Below are positions 23,582-31,625 of a DNA stretch of 64,000 bases, piece after piece. A program made the translations under genes and the position numbers. Position 1 is the first letter of the stretch; every line of letters starts with the position of its first letter. This stretch comes from CALMBW01 sp963779645 (GTDB lineage Bacteria > Actinomycetota > CADDZG01 > WHSQ01), in assembly GCA_963779645.1 (NCBI GenBank), contig CAVZYX010000005.1, forward strand, positions 1,054,001 to 1,118,000, read 5' to 3'. The notes under the pieces are model-generated. The model saw only the letters and a list, made by a program, of their open reading frames with translations, searched no databases and was not told the origin of the DNA.

Positions 23582-24278
23582 ATGAAGATCAATAAATTGT
23601 TCGTATCAGTAACGGCTCTAGGCCTGATGGTCATGGGCGGCGCCCTAACCGGCGCATCCGCTCAGGAGCCCGGTTTCACCCCCACGATGACTTTCGAGTT
23701 GTCCGACACGAAGGTCAGTGCCAACCCCGAGATGAAGGTTCACGTCGAGCAGGAAGCCGCCGACGAGGAAGAGATGTCGCACACGCACGCTCATGATCCC
23801 CAAGGGCTTCAACCTGCCGGCCGACGAGGCAATCGCAGGCGGTTCGCAGCTAGGCACTGGCGAGATCGTGATCCGGGCGGGTTTCAGCTGTCGTCCCGGT
23901 CCCGAGGGTGCGATCCCTGCTGCGGTCGATGCCACGCTTCCGGCTACGCTGCTGAGATTGACCGCACGGATGAGCAGGCCGACCGTGGTGTTTACGCCAT
24001 TTGGAACGCTCGACATCAGCGGCGTCGCGGACATCTTCCTCGAGGTGACTGGTTCGGTGAAGACGGGTTGGAAGCTCGACGGAGATATCCCTGCCAACGA
24101 CAACACCTGTCCGCCACTCGTCTTCGACATGACGGTCAACGCTCAGTCCGAGCGACGGCGTAGCGGTCCTGACAAACGCTAAGAAGGCAAAGACCTACAA
24201 CTTCGGTGGCGCATGTTCACGAGCGCCGAGTCGCCGACAACGGTGACTCTCACCACGCCGATCACGCTTACCAAGTAA
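23582..24278 (+). pseudogene. Secreted protein of unknown function, broken by about three frameshifts
   Basis: The first frame has a good ribosome binding site (AGGAGG) and signal peptide: MKINKLFVSVTALGLMVMGG to about ASAQ. After VEQEAADEEEM (about 23770-23793) the sequence continues in another frame as MIPKGFNLPADEAIAGGSQL; after VFDMTVNAQSE (about 24140-24165) it moves again to LTNAKKAKTYNFGGAC; and after ~24220 again to SAESPTTVTLTTPITLTK, ending TAA at 24278 just before a strong terminator. The joined product of ~230 residues is a plausible exported beta-rich protein. Either a decaying gene or several assembly indels; the continuous protein-like sequence favours indels. Confidence 0.6.
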
Positions 24279-24296
24279 TACCGCTTCTCAAGGCAG

Positions 24297-24327
24297 AAAG
24301 GACGGGAGCCTAGGCTCCCGTCCTTTT
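24297..24327. terminator. Strong bidirectional intrinsic terminator
   Basis: A perfect 30-bp palindrome, AAAGGACGGGAGCC-TAGGCTCCCGTCCTTT, followed by T on the plus strand and by an A/T-rich stretch on the other. It lies between the convergent secreted-protein and mtnP genes. Confidence 0.85.
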
Positions 24328-24337
24328 CGCGTCCGAG

Positions 24338-25125
24338 CTAATGAGTTCCTTCCAACGCCGTTGCGCAGGGGCAGGTCCGCGCTTCGGGGATCTTCTTAAC
24401 TAAGCCGAACAGCAGGCCGCGTAGCTTGTCGTTGTTCTCGGTGAACACCTTGAAGTACTTCCGCATGGCTCACCGCGGCCCCGCCCTCGACTCCGACGTC
24501 GTAGTCGGTGATGAGGGCGATGTTCACGTAGCAGATCTCGAGCTCGCGGGCGAGGTACGCCTCCGGGATACTGCGTCATGTTTATGACTTCCCAACCGGC
24601 ATCCTGGAACCACTTGCTCTCAGCACGCGTCGAGAAGCGCGGCCCCTGGATCGTGACGACGGTTCCCTTCTCGTGGATCTCGATCCCTTCCTCACGTCCC
24701 GTTTCGATCGCTAAGGCCCGAAGCTCTGGGCAGTAGGGATCCGCGTACGAGATATGTGTCGTCTGGGGACCGTCATAGAAGGTGTCTTTCCGTCCGGTGG
24801 TTCGGTCGACCAGCTGATCCGAGACCACGAATGAACCCGGCTCGACGTCACGCTTAAGCGAGCCTGCCGCGCAGGGGCCGATGATGCGCTCGACTCCGAG
24901 TTCCTTCAACGCCCACACGTTGGCGCGGTAGTTGATCATGTGAGGGGGGAACTGATGTTGGAGTCCGTGACGCGGAAGGAACGCGACCGGCAACCCTTCG
25001 ACTTCTCCGATCGATACGGGGGAGGAAGGCTCGCCATAGGGCGTATCGACGGGAACCTCTTTGACATTGTCGAGGAACGAGTAGAACCCCGATCCTCCGA
25101 AGATGCCGATGCGGGCGTTACTCAC
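24338..25125 (-). CDS. mtnP: S-methyl-5'-thioadenosine phosphorylase, with two 3' frameshifts
   Basis: An MTAP of the purine phosphorylase family, splitting methylthioadenosine into adenine and methylthioribose-1-phosphate in methionine salvage. GIFGGSGFYSFLD, FLPRHGLQHQFPPHMINYRA, GPCAAGSLKRD and IQGPRFSTRAESKWF are typical, followed by VINMTQYP. After that the frame breaks: one extra C near 24565 and one extra T near 24454. Correcting both gives EAYLARELEICYVNIALITD, then VFTENNDKLRGLLF and a C-terminal TCPCA motif, ending at 24338. GTG 25125 overlaps the FmdB stop by 4 bp, so the two genes are cotranscribed. Confidence 0.88.
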
Positions 25126-25472
25126 GAAGTGGATGTCTCCTTACTGGATGGTTTCGATCCGGACTTGGACTCCGACTTGGACTCCGACTTTGATTCGGAC
25201 TTCGATTCGGTTTTCGAAGAGCTCGAATCAGAGCTGGATTCCGACTTGGATTCGGATTTCGAAGAAGACGAGCTCTTGCCGGAGCTTTTCGACTTCGATT
25301 TCGAGTCCGTCGCATAGAAACCCGAACCTTTGAACACGATGCCCACAGGCGAATAGAGCTTGCGAAGTTTGCCACCGCACTTCTGGCAGGTGTCGAGGGG
25401 CGGGTCGTCGAACCCCTGCTTGGCCTCGGTCCGTTCCCCGCACGCGGTACAGGCGTATTCATAGATAGGCAT
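25122..25472 (-). CDS. FmdB-family zinc ribbon protein with a Ser/Lys/Glu repeat tail
   Basis: A 116-residue protein whose N-terminal ~55 residues are an FmdB/CxxC_CXXC_SSSS zinc ribbon: MPIYEYACTACGERTEA and DTCQKCGGKLRKLYSPVG provide four Cys. The remaining half is a low-complexity charged tail of repeating SKSESKSES type, more extreme than usual for the family. ATG 25472 is chosen because TACACT lies 6 nt upstream and MPIYEY is the canonical family start. Function unknown. It is cotranscribed with mtnP. Confidence 0.85.
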   Translation of the reverse strand: MPIYEYACTACGERTEAKQGFDDPPLDTCQKCGGKLRKLYSPVGIVFKGSGFYATDSKSKSKSSGKSSSSSKSESKSESSSDSSSSKTESKSESKSESKSESKSGSKPSSKETSTS

Positions 25473-25478
25473 GCGGGA

Positions 25479-25484
25479 AGTGTA
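25479..25484 (-). promoter_or_regulatory. -10 element for the leaderless FmdB-mtnP transcript
   Basis: TACACT on the minus strand with 6 nt to the ATG at 25472. Confidence 0.5.
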
Positions 25485-25529
25485 GGGGAACGCCCCTCTA
25501 AAGCTGGCAAAACCGGCCCGCATGAGCAG

Positions 25530-25689
25530 TGCCCGGTCAAGTAGCGTTTGCGTGTTCTGGGGCGCGAAAAGCAAGTGTCGCAAGGCCGCAGGGAGTTGGG
25601 CGCACTGGAATGTGCGGCCACGACTGAGAACGCCGCGAGACGCAGCCTTTTCGCCGCCAGAACACCCCTTAATGCTGCTTGACGGGGCA
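25530..25689. ncRNA. Candidate structured RNA or long imperfect palindrome upstream of a diguanylate cyclase
   Basis: Arms at 25530-25571 and 25644-25689 pair over about 35 positions. TGCCCGGTCAAGTAGCGTT faces AATGCTGCTTGACGGGGCA, GTGTTCTGG faces CCAGAACAC, and GCGAAAAG faces CTTTTCGC. Two of the differences are G-T wobbles, as expected of an RNA helix. Inside, GTCG/CGAC and GGCCGCA/TGCGGCC form a second stem. The whole is a ~160-nt hairpin with internal loops, resembling the overall shape of 6S-type RNAs, but no family motif is recognised and the strand is undetermined. A small mobile element with inverted ends is an alternative. Confidence 0.45.
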
Positions 25690-25733
25690 CAATTATGGGA
25701 GTGGCGAGTGGCGGCCTTCTGGGAGACTTGAGT

Positions 25734-27758
25734 ATGTCCCTGCAGCGGCGACTGACTCTGTTCTTCGTTCTGATCGTGATCCTGCCCTTAGCGGTCGCAG
25801 GATTCGTCGTTCAGCGCGTTGTGGTCAACGAGATCTCACGCCGTGCGGTGCTCTCCTTGGCTCCCGCGCTCGATGCCACTGTCGCTCTCTATGAAGACCG
25901 AGCTGAAGCGCTCGATGCCCGAGTAAGAGGGACTCTCGGGCTCTCAAGTCTCGCCGAGGCCCTCGAGCGCAAGGACCCTGAAGAAGTGTCTCTATTCCTG
26001 CGTTCGCGTCTCGTCGAGACCTCGAACCTCGATTTTTTCCTCGCCTACGACCGCAAGGGCGCCCGGCTCGCCTACGAGATGCTCCCCGGCGACTTCGTTG
26101 AAGGTTTCCGCCTTCCCGTCGCCGAGGAGATCGAAGCAGCCGCTGAGGGTGTGGGTTCCGGTTTCGTAGCGACCCTTCCGATCCCTGTTCGCGTCCCAGG
26201 CGAAGGAGATGTAGGGAGCGTGGTCGGTGGTTTCTGGGTGGACGGGGACCTACTCGCAGGCTCTGCGCAAGAAGGTGTTGTTCTTTCTCTTGGTGCCGAT
26301 TCTTTGGTCGTCGCCTCGACCGCGGATCTCGACCAGCCGGTGCCGGTGACTCCCGAGTTCGACGGATCATTCACGACCGATATCAGTGGCGAAGCGAAAG
26401 CCCGCGCTGCGCAGCTTCAAGGCGGTATGTCGATCATCGCCTCCACACCCACGTCTCCCATCGAAGCGCTCTCTCGCCGCGTGCTCGCGTCTCTTGTAGC
26501 GCTCCTGGCATTGGCCATCCTCGGCACCACCTTGCTCGCGTACCTGTTAGCCCGCTTGATCACTCAGCCGGTGGGAGAACTGGCCAAAGGTGCCCAAGCG
26601 ATCGCGAAGGGGAACTACGACTACAAGATCGCTACGCGCGGTAAAGACGAAGTTGGACAACTTGCTTCTGCATTCAATGAGATGTCCGAGCAACTGAAAG
26701 ACACGATCGGACAACTTTCGACATCACGCGACCGCCTTCAAAGAGCCGTGCAACGTGTCGGAGAGACGCTTCGATCGACGCACGACATGAGTCAGATGCT
26801 CGGCTCGATCCTGAATACGGCTGTGGACGCGGTCGATGCCGACGTCGGGGTTCTCTGGAGGTTCACTGCGACGCGGGCTCAGCTTTACCCCGCCGCTACT
26901 TCTGGCCTCGAAGAGGCTGAGCCGGGAAGTGTGGGGGTCGGCGAAGGGATCGTTGGGCATGTGGCAGAGCGAGCGAACAACGTCATCCTTCCCTCACCTA
27001 CCGGTGACGGCCCGCGCGCTGCGGAAGAGGAGCCCGATGCACCCGTCGTGGTTGGTGTACCCGTTTACAGCCAGGACCGCGTCACCGGTGTGTTGGCCGT
27101 TTACCGAAGTGACACAGCGCGTCCGTTCACCCAAGAGGATCTCGACACGGTGGTGTTCCTCGCCGAGCAGGGTGGCGTTGCTATAGAGAACGTGATGCTG
27201 CACGAGGAAGCACGACGGTTGTCACTCATGGATGGACTCACCGGGATCTGGAACCGTCGGTTCTTTCAGATGCAGAGCCGCCAGGTGCTCGCTACCGCCC
27301 AGCGCTTCGATCGCCCTTTCAGCGTCTTGATGATGGACCTCGACTTCTTCAAGCGGGTCAACGACACCTATGGCCACCCGCGAGGCGACTCGATCCTGGT
27401 CGAGTTCGCGAAGCGGGTCAACGGTGCACTGCGTGAGGTTGACACCTTCGCGCGCTACGGCGGCGAGGAATTCATCGTGCTCCTCCCCGAAACCGATGTT
27501 GATGGAGCGATGATCACAGCTCAGAAGATCTGCGAGGTCATCAGGGCGAAGCCGTTCGGCGGCCTTGATGAGACGAGCCTCGACATCACGGTATCGATCG
27601 GTGTCGCGTCTCATCCGGTCCACGGTCAATCGATGAAGGACCTGATCGACGCGGCTGATGACGCCCTCTACAGAGCGAAGGAGGGGGGCCGCGACCGGGT
27701 CGTCGTCGCCGAAGAGGGCGGCGACAGCGGAGATCGATCACGCCTTCGACTTGCCTGA
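25734..27758 (+). CDS. Membrane sensor diguanylate cyclase (HAMP-GAF-GGDEF)
   Basis: A 674-residue c-di-GMP synthase. A first membrane helix (residues ~7-28) and a second (~250-272) bracket an extracytoplasmic sensor domain; a HAMP linker follows (ITQPVGELAKGAQAIAKGNY), then a GAF domain at about 350-495 and a GGDEF domain at ~500-660. The active site is RYGGEEF with an REVD I-site five residues earlier, and DGLTGIWNRRFF and DLDFFKRVNDTYGHPRGD are intact, so it should be active and product-inhibited. ATG 25734 has GGGAG upstream; the frame is open to 25695. A long structured palindrome lies just upstream. Confidence 0.9.
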   Translation: MSLQRRLTLFFVLIVILPLAVAGFVVQRVVVNEISRRAVLSLAPALDATVALYEDRAEALDARVRGTLGLSSLAEALERKDPEEVSLFLRSRLVETSNLDFFLAYDRKGARLAYEMLPGDFVEGFRLPVAEEIEAAAEGVGSGFVATLPIPVRVPGEGDVGSVVGGFWVDGDLLAGSAQEGVVLSLGADSLVVASTADLDQPVPVTPEFDGSFTTDISGEAKARAAQLQGGMSIIASTPTSPIEALSRRVLASLVALLALAILGTTLLAYLLARLITQPVGELAKGAQAIAKGNYDYKIATRGKDEVGQLASAFNEMSEQLKDTIGQLSTSRDRLQRAVQRVGETLRSTHDMSQMLGSILNTAVDAVDADVGVLWRFTATRAQLYPAATSGLEEAEPGSVGVGEGIVGHVAERANNVILPSPTGDGPRAAEEEPDAPVVVGVPVYSQDRVTGVLAVYRSDTARPFTQEDLDTVVFLAEQGGVAIENVMLHEEARRLSLMDGLTGIWNRRFFQMQSRQVLATAQRFDRPFSVLMMDLDFFKRVNDTYGHPRGDSILVEFAKRVNGALREVDTFARYGGEEFIVLLPETDVDGAMITAQKICEVIRAKPFGGLDETSLDITVSIGVASHPVHGQSMKDLIDAADDALYRAKEGGRDRVVVAEEGGDSGDRSRLRLA

Positions 27759-27775
27759 CGGACCACACAGCCCTC

Positions 27776-27781
27776 TATAGT
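27776..27781 (+). promoter_or_regulatory. -10 element for leaderless galU transcript
   Basis: TATAGT with 6 nt to the GTG at 27788; close to the consensus TATAAT. Confidence 0.55.
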
Positions 27782-27787
27782 CGTTAG

Positions 27788-28663
27788 GTGAAAGTTCGCA
27801 AAGCCGTTATCCCCGCGGCCGGCCTCGGCACCCGCTTCTTGCCGGCGACGAAGGTGCTGCCCAAAGAGATGATCCCCATCGTTGACCGACCCGGGATCCA
27901 GTGGGCGGTCGAAGAATGCGTCCGCGAGGGGATCACCGACATCTGCATCGTCACGAGCCGAGGGAAGTCGCTCATCGAAGACCACTTCGATCGCGCTCCG
28001 GAACTCGAGGCGAACCTCGAACGCAAGGAGAAGGCCGAGGAGCTCGAAGAGGTTAGGCGCATCTCCGACATGGCGACGATCTTCTTCGTCCGCCAGAAGG
28101 AACCGTTGGGGTTCGGGCACGCGGTGCTGCAAGCACGACAGTTCACCGGCGACGACCCCTTCGCCGTCCTGGTCCCAGACGAGATCGTGCCGGCGCCCAC
28201 CGGCAACGAGCTTTCCCTGATGAAACGAATGATCGAGGTTCATGAGAGTTCGGGCCAAACCGTTGTAGCGGTGAAAGAGGTTCCAAAGGAGGACGTCGCG
28301 TCCTACGGGATCATCGACCCTGAGTTCGTCGAGGAAGATGTTGCTCGCATCAAACATTTCGTCGAGAAACCTTCGTTGGATCAGGCACCTTCGAACCTCG
28401 CGTCGGTAGGCAGGTATGTCCTCACGTCTGCGGTGATGGACGCGCTCGAGTCGACGGCCCCCGGGCACGGGAACGAGATCCAACTGACCGACGCAATCAT
28501 GAACGTCATCGAACGCGATGGAGCGATGGCATACGTGCACTCCGGCCCGATCTATGACGTTGGTAGGAAGCTCGATTTTGTTAAGGCGACGATCGAACTG
28601 GCGTTGCGACGCGATGAACTCAATGAACCGCTCATGGCGTTGCTTCGTTCACTCGACGAATGA
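27788..28663 (+). CDS. galU: UTP--glucose-1-phosphate uridylyltransferase
   Basis: A 291-residue GalU, making UDP-glucose for wall polysaccharides and glycolipids. The nucleotidyltransferase motif AAGLGTRFLPATKVLPKEM, GIQWAVEECVREGI, QKEPLGFGHAVLQAR, the metal-binding LVPDEI (in place of the more common LPDD) and KHFVEKP are present, and QLTDAI near residue 235 is typical. GTG 27788 follows TATAGT at 6-nt spacing. The moeA gene begins within its last four bases, giving the actinobacterial galU-moeA pair. Confidence 0.92.
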   Translation: MKVRKAVIPAAGLGTRFLPATKVLPKEMIPIVDRPGIQWAVEECVREGITDICIVTSRGKSLIEDHFDRAPELEANLERKEKAEELEEVRRISDMATIFFVRQKEPLGFGHAVLQARQFTGDDPFAVLVPDEIVPAPTGNELSLMKRMIEVHESSGQTVVAVKEVPKEDVASYGIIDPEFVEEDVARIKHFVEKPSLDQAPSNLASVGRYVLTSAVMDALESTAPGHGNEIQLTDAIMNVIERDGAMAYVHSGPIYDVGRKLDFVKATIELALRRDELNEPLMALLRSLDE

Positions 28664-29889
28664 TGATCGAGGTAGCTGAAGCGCGCGCCAGGGTTCTCGA
28701 TCGATTCGAACCGATGGACGTGATCGAGCTACCTGTCCGTGAGGCGCTCGGCATGGTTCTCGCTCAGGATGCGCACGCACCGCACCACCTGCCGAGATTC
28801 GACAACTCTGCGATGGACGGATACGCGGTGCGGGCAGCCGACACGCGCGGAGCGGCCCCCGATTCCAGCGTGCTGCTCCGGGTTATCGGTGAAGTACGAG
28901 CCGGCGAACCCGGCGACATCAGTGTGAGTGAAGGAACCGCCGCTCGGATCATGACGGGTGCCCCGGTCCCGAAAGGAGCAGACGCGATCGTTCCGGTCGA
29001 GGACACCGAAGAGTCGGGCACCGACGTGATCGTGAACGCTGCCACCGAGCTCGGCCGGCACGTGCGTCCGGCTGGAGACGATCTGAAAGAGGGAGACCTG
29101 CTCGTCTCGGCGGGAAGCGAACTGGGGCCCGGTGAGATGGCGTTGCTGGCGTCGATGGGGATCTCGCCCGTCAAGGTTCACCGGAAGCCAAGGGTTGCCG
29201 TCCTCGTCACCGGGGATGAGCTGGTGCCTCCCGAGCAGACCCCCCAGCCTGGTCAGATCCGCGACTCCAACTCCGTGGCACTCGTTGCCTTGATCACCGA
29301 AGCAGGCGGGGAGCCGGTACTGCATCCACCCGTGCCAGATGATCGCGATGGCACGAAGGCCGCCTTCGCTGGTGCCGCCGAAGGGGCTGACCTAGTCGTT
29401 TCCTCTGGTGGCGTCGCGGTGGGTCGCTACGACTTCGTCAAGGAAGTTATCGAAGAGCTTGGGAGCATCGACCTCTGGCGCGTCGCGATGCAACCGGGCA
29501 AGCCCGTGGTTCTCGGTTCTCTCGGAGAGACGTACCTTTCCTCGGTTTACCGGGCAATCCGGTTTCGATACACGTTGGCTTCGAGCAGTTCGTCCGTCCC
29601 GCGATCCGAAAGATGCGCGGAGCACGTGACTTCCTAAGACCTCACTTGAAAGCGCGACTGACTCAGTCACTCGATAAGACTCCGGGTCGACTGCACTTCG
29701 TGCGTGTTCGTCTCGCTTACGACGATGGCGACGTGGCTGGCGACGCCAACGGGTGCGCAGGGCTCTCACATACAGTCAAGTCTTGTCGGCTGTGACGGGG
29801 TAGCCGTGTTCGATCTAGAAGCATCGCACCTCGATATCGGAGATGAGGTCGATGTCGAAGTGTGGAACATCCCAGGAGGGTCAGCGTGA
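28660..29889 (+). CDS. moeA: Molybdopterin molybdenumtransferase / gephyrin-like protein, with two compensating frameshifts
   Basis: A MoeA-family protein that inserts molybdate into molybdopterin-AMP, or, in some actinobacteria, a gephyrin-like partner (Glp) in cell division. LPRFDNSAMDGYAVRA, RIMTGAPVPKGADAIVPVED, VLVTGDELV and SSGGVAVGRYDF are typical. Near 29528-29540 the frame slips: family sequence resumes as FLGLPGNPVSIHVGFEQFV. Near 29722-29732 it slips back to TWLATPTGAQGSHIQSSLVG and ends at 29889. Net shift is zero, total ~410 residues, the normal length. The stop overlaps the moaC start. Close linkage to galU and a GlpR-like gene 4 kb away makes a Glp role possible. Confidence 0.87.
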
Positions 29890-30359
29890 GGGAGATGCCA
29901 GAGCCGCCGCATCCCGAGTCCCAAGCTCGCATGGTCGACGTGACGGCGAAAGAGGTAACGGCCCGCGAAGCAGTTGCTGCGTGCACGGTCGTCATGTCCG
30001 ACGAAACGCGACAACACGTCATGAGTCGAACCCTCGACAAAGGTGATGCTTTAGAGGTCGCCCGGATCGCCGGCATCATGGCGGCAAAGAAGACGTCCGA
30101 GTTGATCCCGCTCTGTCACCCGATCGGGCTCGGTGCCGTCGAGCTCGAGCTGGGTCCGAGTTCCGAGGGGATCGCCGTTACCGCGACCGTTCGTACTGCG
30201 GAACGAACGGGGGTCGAGATGGAGGCACTGACCGCGGTGACGGTCGCGGCCCTCACGATCTACGACATGGTCAAGGGCCTCGAGAGAGGCGTTCGCATCA
30301 CCAACGTGAGGCTTCTCCGCAAGGCGGGGGGTCGTTCCGGCCTATGGGAAGCCGATTAG
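29886..30359 (+). CDS. moaC: Cyclic pyranopterin monophosphate synthase
   Basis: A 157-residue MoaC, catalysing the second half of cyclic pyranopterin monophosphate formation in molybdenum cofactor synthesis. ARMVDVTAKEVTAREAVA, KGDALEVARIAGIMAAKKTS, LIPLCHPIGLGAVELEL and the catalytic-region GVEMEALTAVTVAALTIYDM are all intact. GTG 29886 has AGGAGG at 6-nt spacing and overlaps the moeA stop as GTGA; ATG 29895 is an alternative. Its last four bases overlap the convergent DUF4177 gene. No moaA, moaD or moaE is in the window. Confidence 0.92.
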   Translation: MREMPEPPHPESQARMVDVTAKEVTAREAVAACTVVMSDETRQHVMSRTLDKGDALEVARIAGIMAAKKTSELIPLCHPIGLGAVELELGPSSEGIAVTATVRTAERTGVEMEALTAVTVAALTIYDMVKGLERGVRITNVRLLRKAGGRSGLWEAD

Positions 30360-30508
30360 CCCTTCGGACGTTTGAGGAAGGCGGTCGTTCCTGTGGCGGG
30401 ACTCTCAACGACTTGCACCAGTTCCCATCCTTCTTCGCCCCACTGATTCAAGATCTCCTGCAGGGCATGTGAGATCAGCGGGACCGTCGCGTACTCCCAC
30501 TTAGACAC
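30356..30508 (-). CDS. DUF4177-type small actinobacterial protein (50 aa)
   Basis: A 50-residue protein beginning MSKWEYATVPLISHALQEIL and containing WGEEGWELVQVV and a KRPKG ending. This closely matches a very short conserved actinobacterial protein of the DUF4177 type, in which the W-E-Y and G-W-E-L-V motifs are invariant. GTG 30508 is preceded by GGAGG at 8-nt spacing. Function unknown. It overlaps moaC by 4 bp tail to tail. Confidence 0.82.
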   Translation of the reverse strand: MSKWEYATVPLISHALQEILNQWGEEGWELVQVVESPATGTTAFLKRPKG

Positions 30509-30571
30509 CTAGTACACCTCCAAGTCATCGGTTGCTCATTCGAAGCACTGCTCCGAGGTATCGGGCGGTCG

Positions 30572-30577
30572 TAACCT
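30572..30577 (+). promoter_or_regulatory. -10 element for leaderless DUF192 transcript
   Basis: TAACCT with 7 nt to the GTG at 30585. Confidence 0.45.
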
Positions 30578-30584
30578 ACTGCAC

Positions 30585-30932
30585 GTGCCAGAGACTCTCA
30601 TCGTTGTAGAGGACGGACGGATACTGGCGGACGACGTCAGGCGAGCACGTGGTTTCGCGGAACGTGTGAGGGGCTTCCTGGGAGCCGATGATGTACCGGA
30701 AGGAACCTGCCTCGTCCTAACGGGTGCCAAGCAGGTGCACACGTTCGGGATGCGCTTCGATATCGATGTGGTGTTCACCGACGCGCATGGGAAGATTCTT
30801 CACCTCGTGGAGCGGATGGTTCCCAACCGGATGACTCGCGTCGTTCTCCGAAGCCGGATCGTTCTTGAGTTAAAGGCTGGGGCGGCTGCCGGACTGACTA
30901 CCGGTGACCGGGTAGCTATCCGAGACGTTTAG
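30585..30932 (+). CDS. DUF192 family protein
   Basis: A 115-residue DUF192 protein, a small beta-barrel family of unknown function. RVRGFLGADDVPEGTCLVL, VHTFGMRFDIDVVFTDAHGK and VLELKAGAAAGLTTGDRV follow the family order (R-x-x-G-L-x..., H-T-x-x-M-x-F-x-I-D-v-v-F). There is no signal peptide, unlike many Gram-negative members. GTG 30585 follows TAACCT at 7 nt. The 3' end overlaps the convergent flavin reductase gene by 4 bp. Confidence 0.82.
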   Translation: MPETLIVVEDGRILADDVRRARGFAERVRGFLGADDVPEGTCLVLTGAKQVHTFGMRFDIDVVFTDAHGKILHLVERMVPNRMTRVVLRSRIVLELKAGAAAGLTTGDRVAIRDV

Positions 30933-31399
30933 GAGAGGTTCCTGTAACCCCGGTCGAAGTAGATAAGCGGTTTTCCACCTCTCACCTCGGTCGCTTCTAC
31001 CTCCGCCAAGAAGATGTCGTGGTCGCCACCGTCATGGACGGCGATAGTCCTACAGCTGAAAACTGCGGTCGCATCATCGAACACCGGAGCTCCTTCTGGG
31101 CCCGACCGATGTGGAACGGGTCCGAAATCCTTCTTGCCTGCCAAGCTGAAGCGCTTCGCGACTTCCTCTTGGTCCTCGCGAAGAACGTTCACGACGAAGC
31201 GTTCTGAACTGAGCGTGAGCTCGCGGGTGTGCGAGGTCTTCTCTAACGAGATGAGGATCAGGGGCGGATCGAGTGAGATCGCAGCGAACGAGATCGCGGT
31301 CATCCCGTGGATCTCACCGTCGAAGGCGACGGTTACGACCGTTACTCCACTCGCGAAGAGGCGGGCCGCGTCGCGAAACGCGTCCGGACCGACGGCCAC
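30929..31399 (-). CDS. Flavin reductase-like FMN-binding protein
   Basis: A 156-residue split-barrel FMN-binding protein of the flavin reductase family, which usually supplies reduced flavin to a monooxygenase or acts on a substrate itself. FASGVTVVTVAFDGEIHGMT and SFAAISLDPPLILISLEKTS are the FMN-binding signatures, FVVNVL follows, and the C-terminal GGDHDIFLAEVEATEVRGG with IYFDRGYRNL is characteristic. GTG 31399 shares one base with the stop of the preceding small gene, indicating cotranscription. The partner monooxygenase is not in the window. Confidence 0.85.
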   Translation of the reverse strand: MAVGPDAFRDAARLFASGVTVVTVAFDGEIHGMTAISFAAISLDPPLILISLEKTSHTRELTLSSERFVVNVLREDQEEVAKRFSLAGKKDFGPVPHRSGPEGAPVFDDATAVFSCRTIAVHDGGDHDIFLAEVEATEVRGGKPLIYFDRGYRNLS

Positions 31400-31599
31400 T
31401 AGGTAGGTAACTCGTCGACGCCGGTTGCGAAGGCGACGTGGGGGACGAAGAGCCAGAATCCCGGGATCTCTCCGGCACCTTCAACTAGGAACTTGATCGT
31501 CTCGGCATTCGGGCCTGCCGAACTACCGTCCATGCGAAGCGTGCCGCGACGCTCGAGTTCTTCCACGAGATCGGCTGTGGGGTGTCCTTCCATCTCCAT
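31399..31599 (-). CDS. Small hypothetical protein (66 aa)
   Basis: A 66-residue protein starting MEMEGHPTADLVEELERRGT, with a central GPNAETIKFL and a hydrophobic FWLFVPHVAFAT stretch. The long open frame reaches 32130 but that part is antisense to other genes. ATG 31599 is set by TAGACT at 7-nt spacing, and the stop abuts the flavin reductase start. I do not recognise the family. Confidence 0.6.
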   Translation of the reverse strand: MEMEGHPTADLVEELERRGTLRMDGSSAGPNAETIKFLVEGAGEIPGFWLFVPHVAFATGVDELPT

Positions 31600-31606
31600 A
31601 CCGGCG

Positions 31607-31612
31607 AGTCTA
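31607..31612 (-). promoter_or_regulatory. -10 element for the leaderless 66-aa gene and flavin reductase
   Basis: TAGACT on the minus strand, 7 nt before the ATG at 31599. Confidence 0.5.
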
Positions 31613-31625
31613 TTGGGGCGCGGGA

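Noticed and set aside
24940..25317. Plus-strand ORF with Asp-Ser repeats
   Set aside because: It is the complement of the Ser/Lys/Glu tail of the FmdB gene, and has no ribosome binding site.
25530..25689. SRP RNA, tmRNA or RNase P RNA
   Set aside because: None of their conserved motifs (SRP tetraloop domain, tmRNA tRNA-like ends, RNase P core) is visible.
25118..25690. 190-codon minus-strand ORF over the FmdB gene and the long hairpin
   Set aside because: It is out of frame with the FmdB protein and includes both arms of the palindrome; composition is not protein-like.
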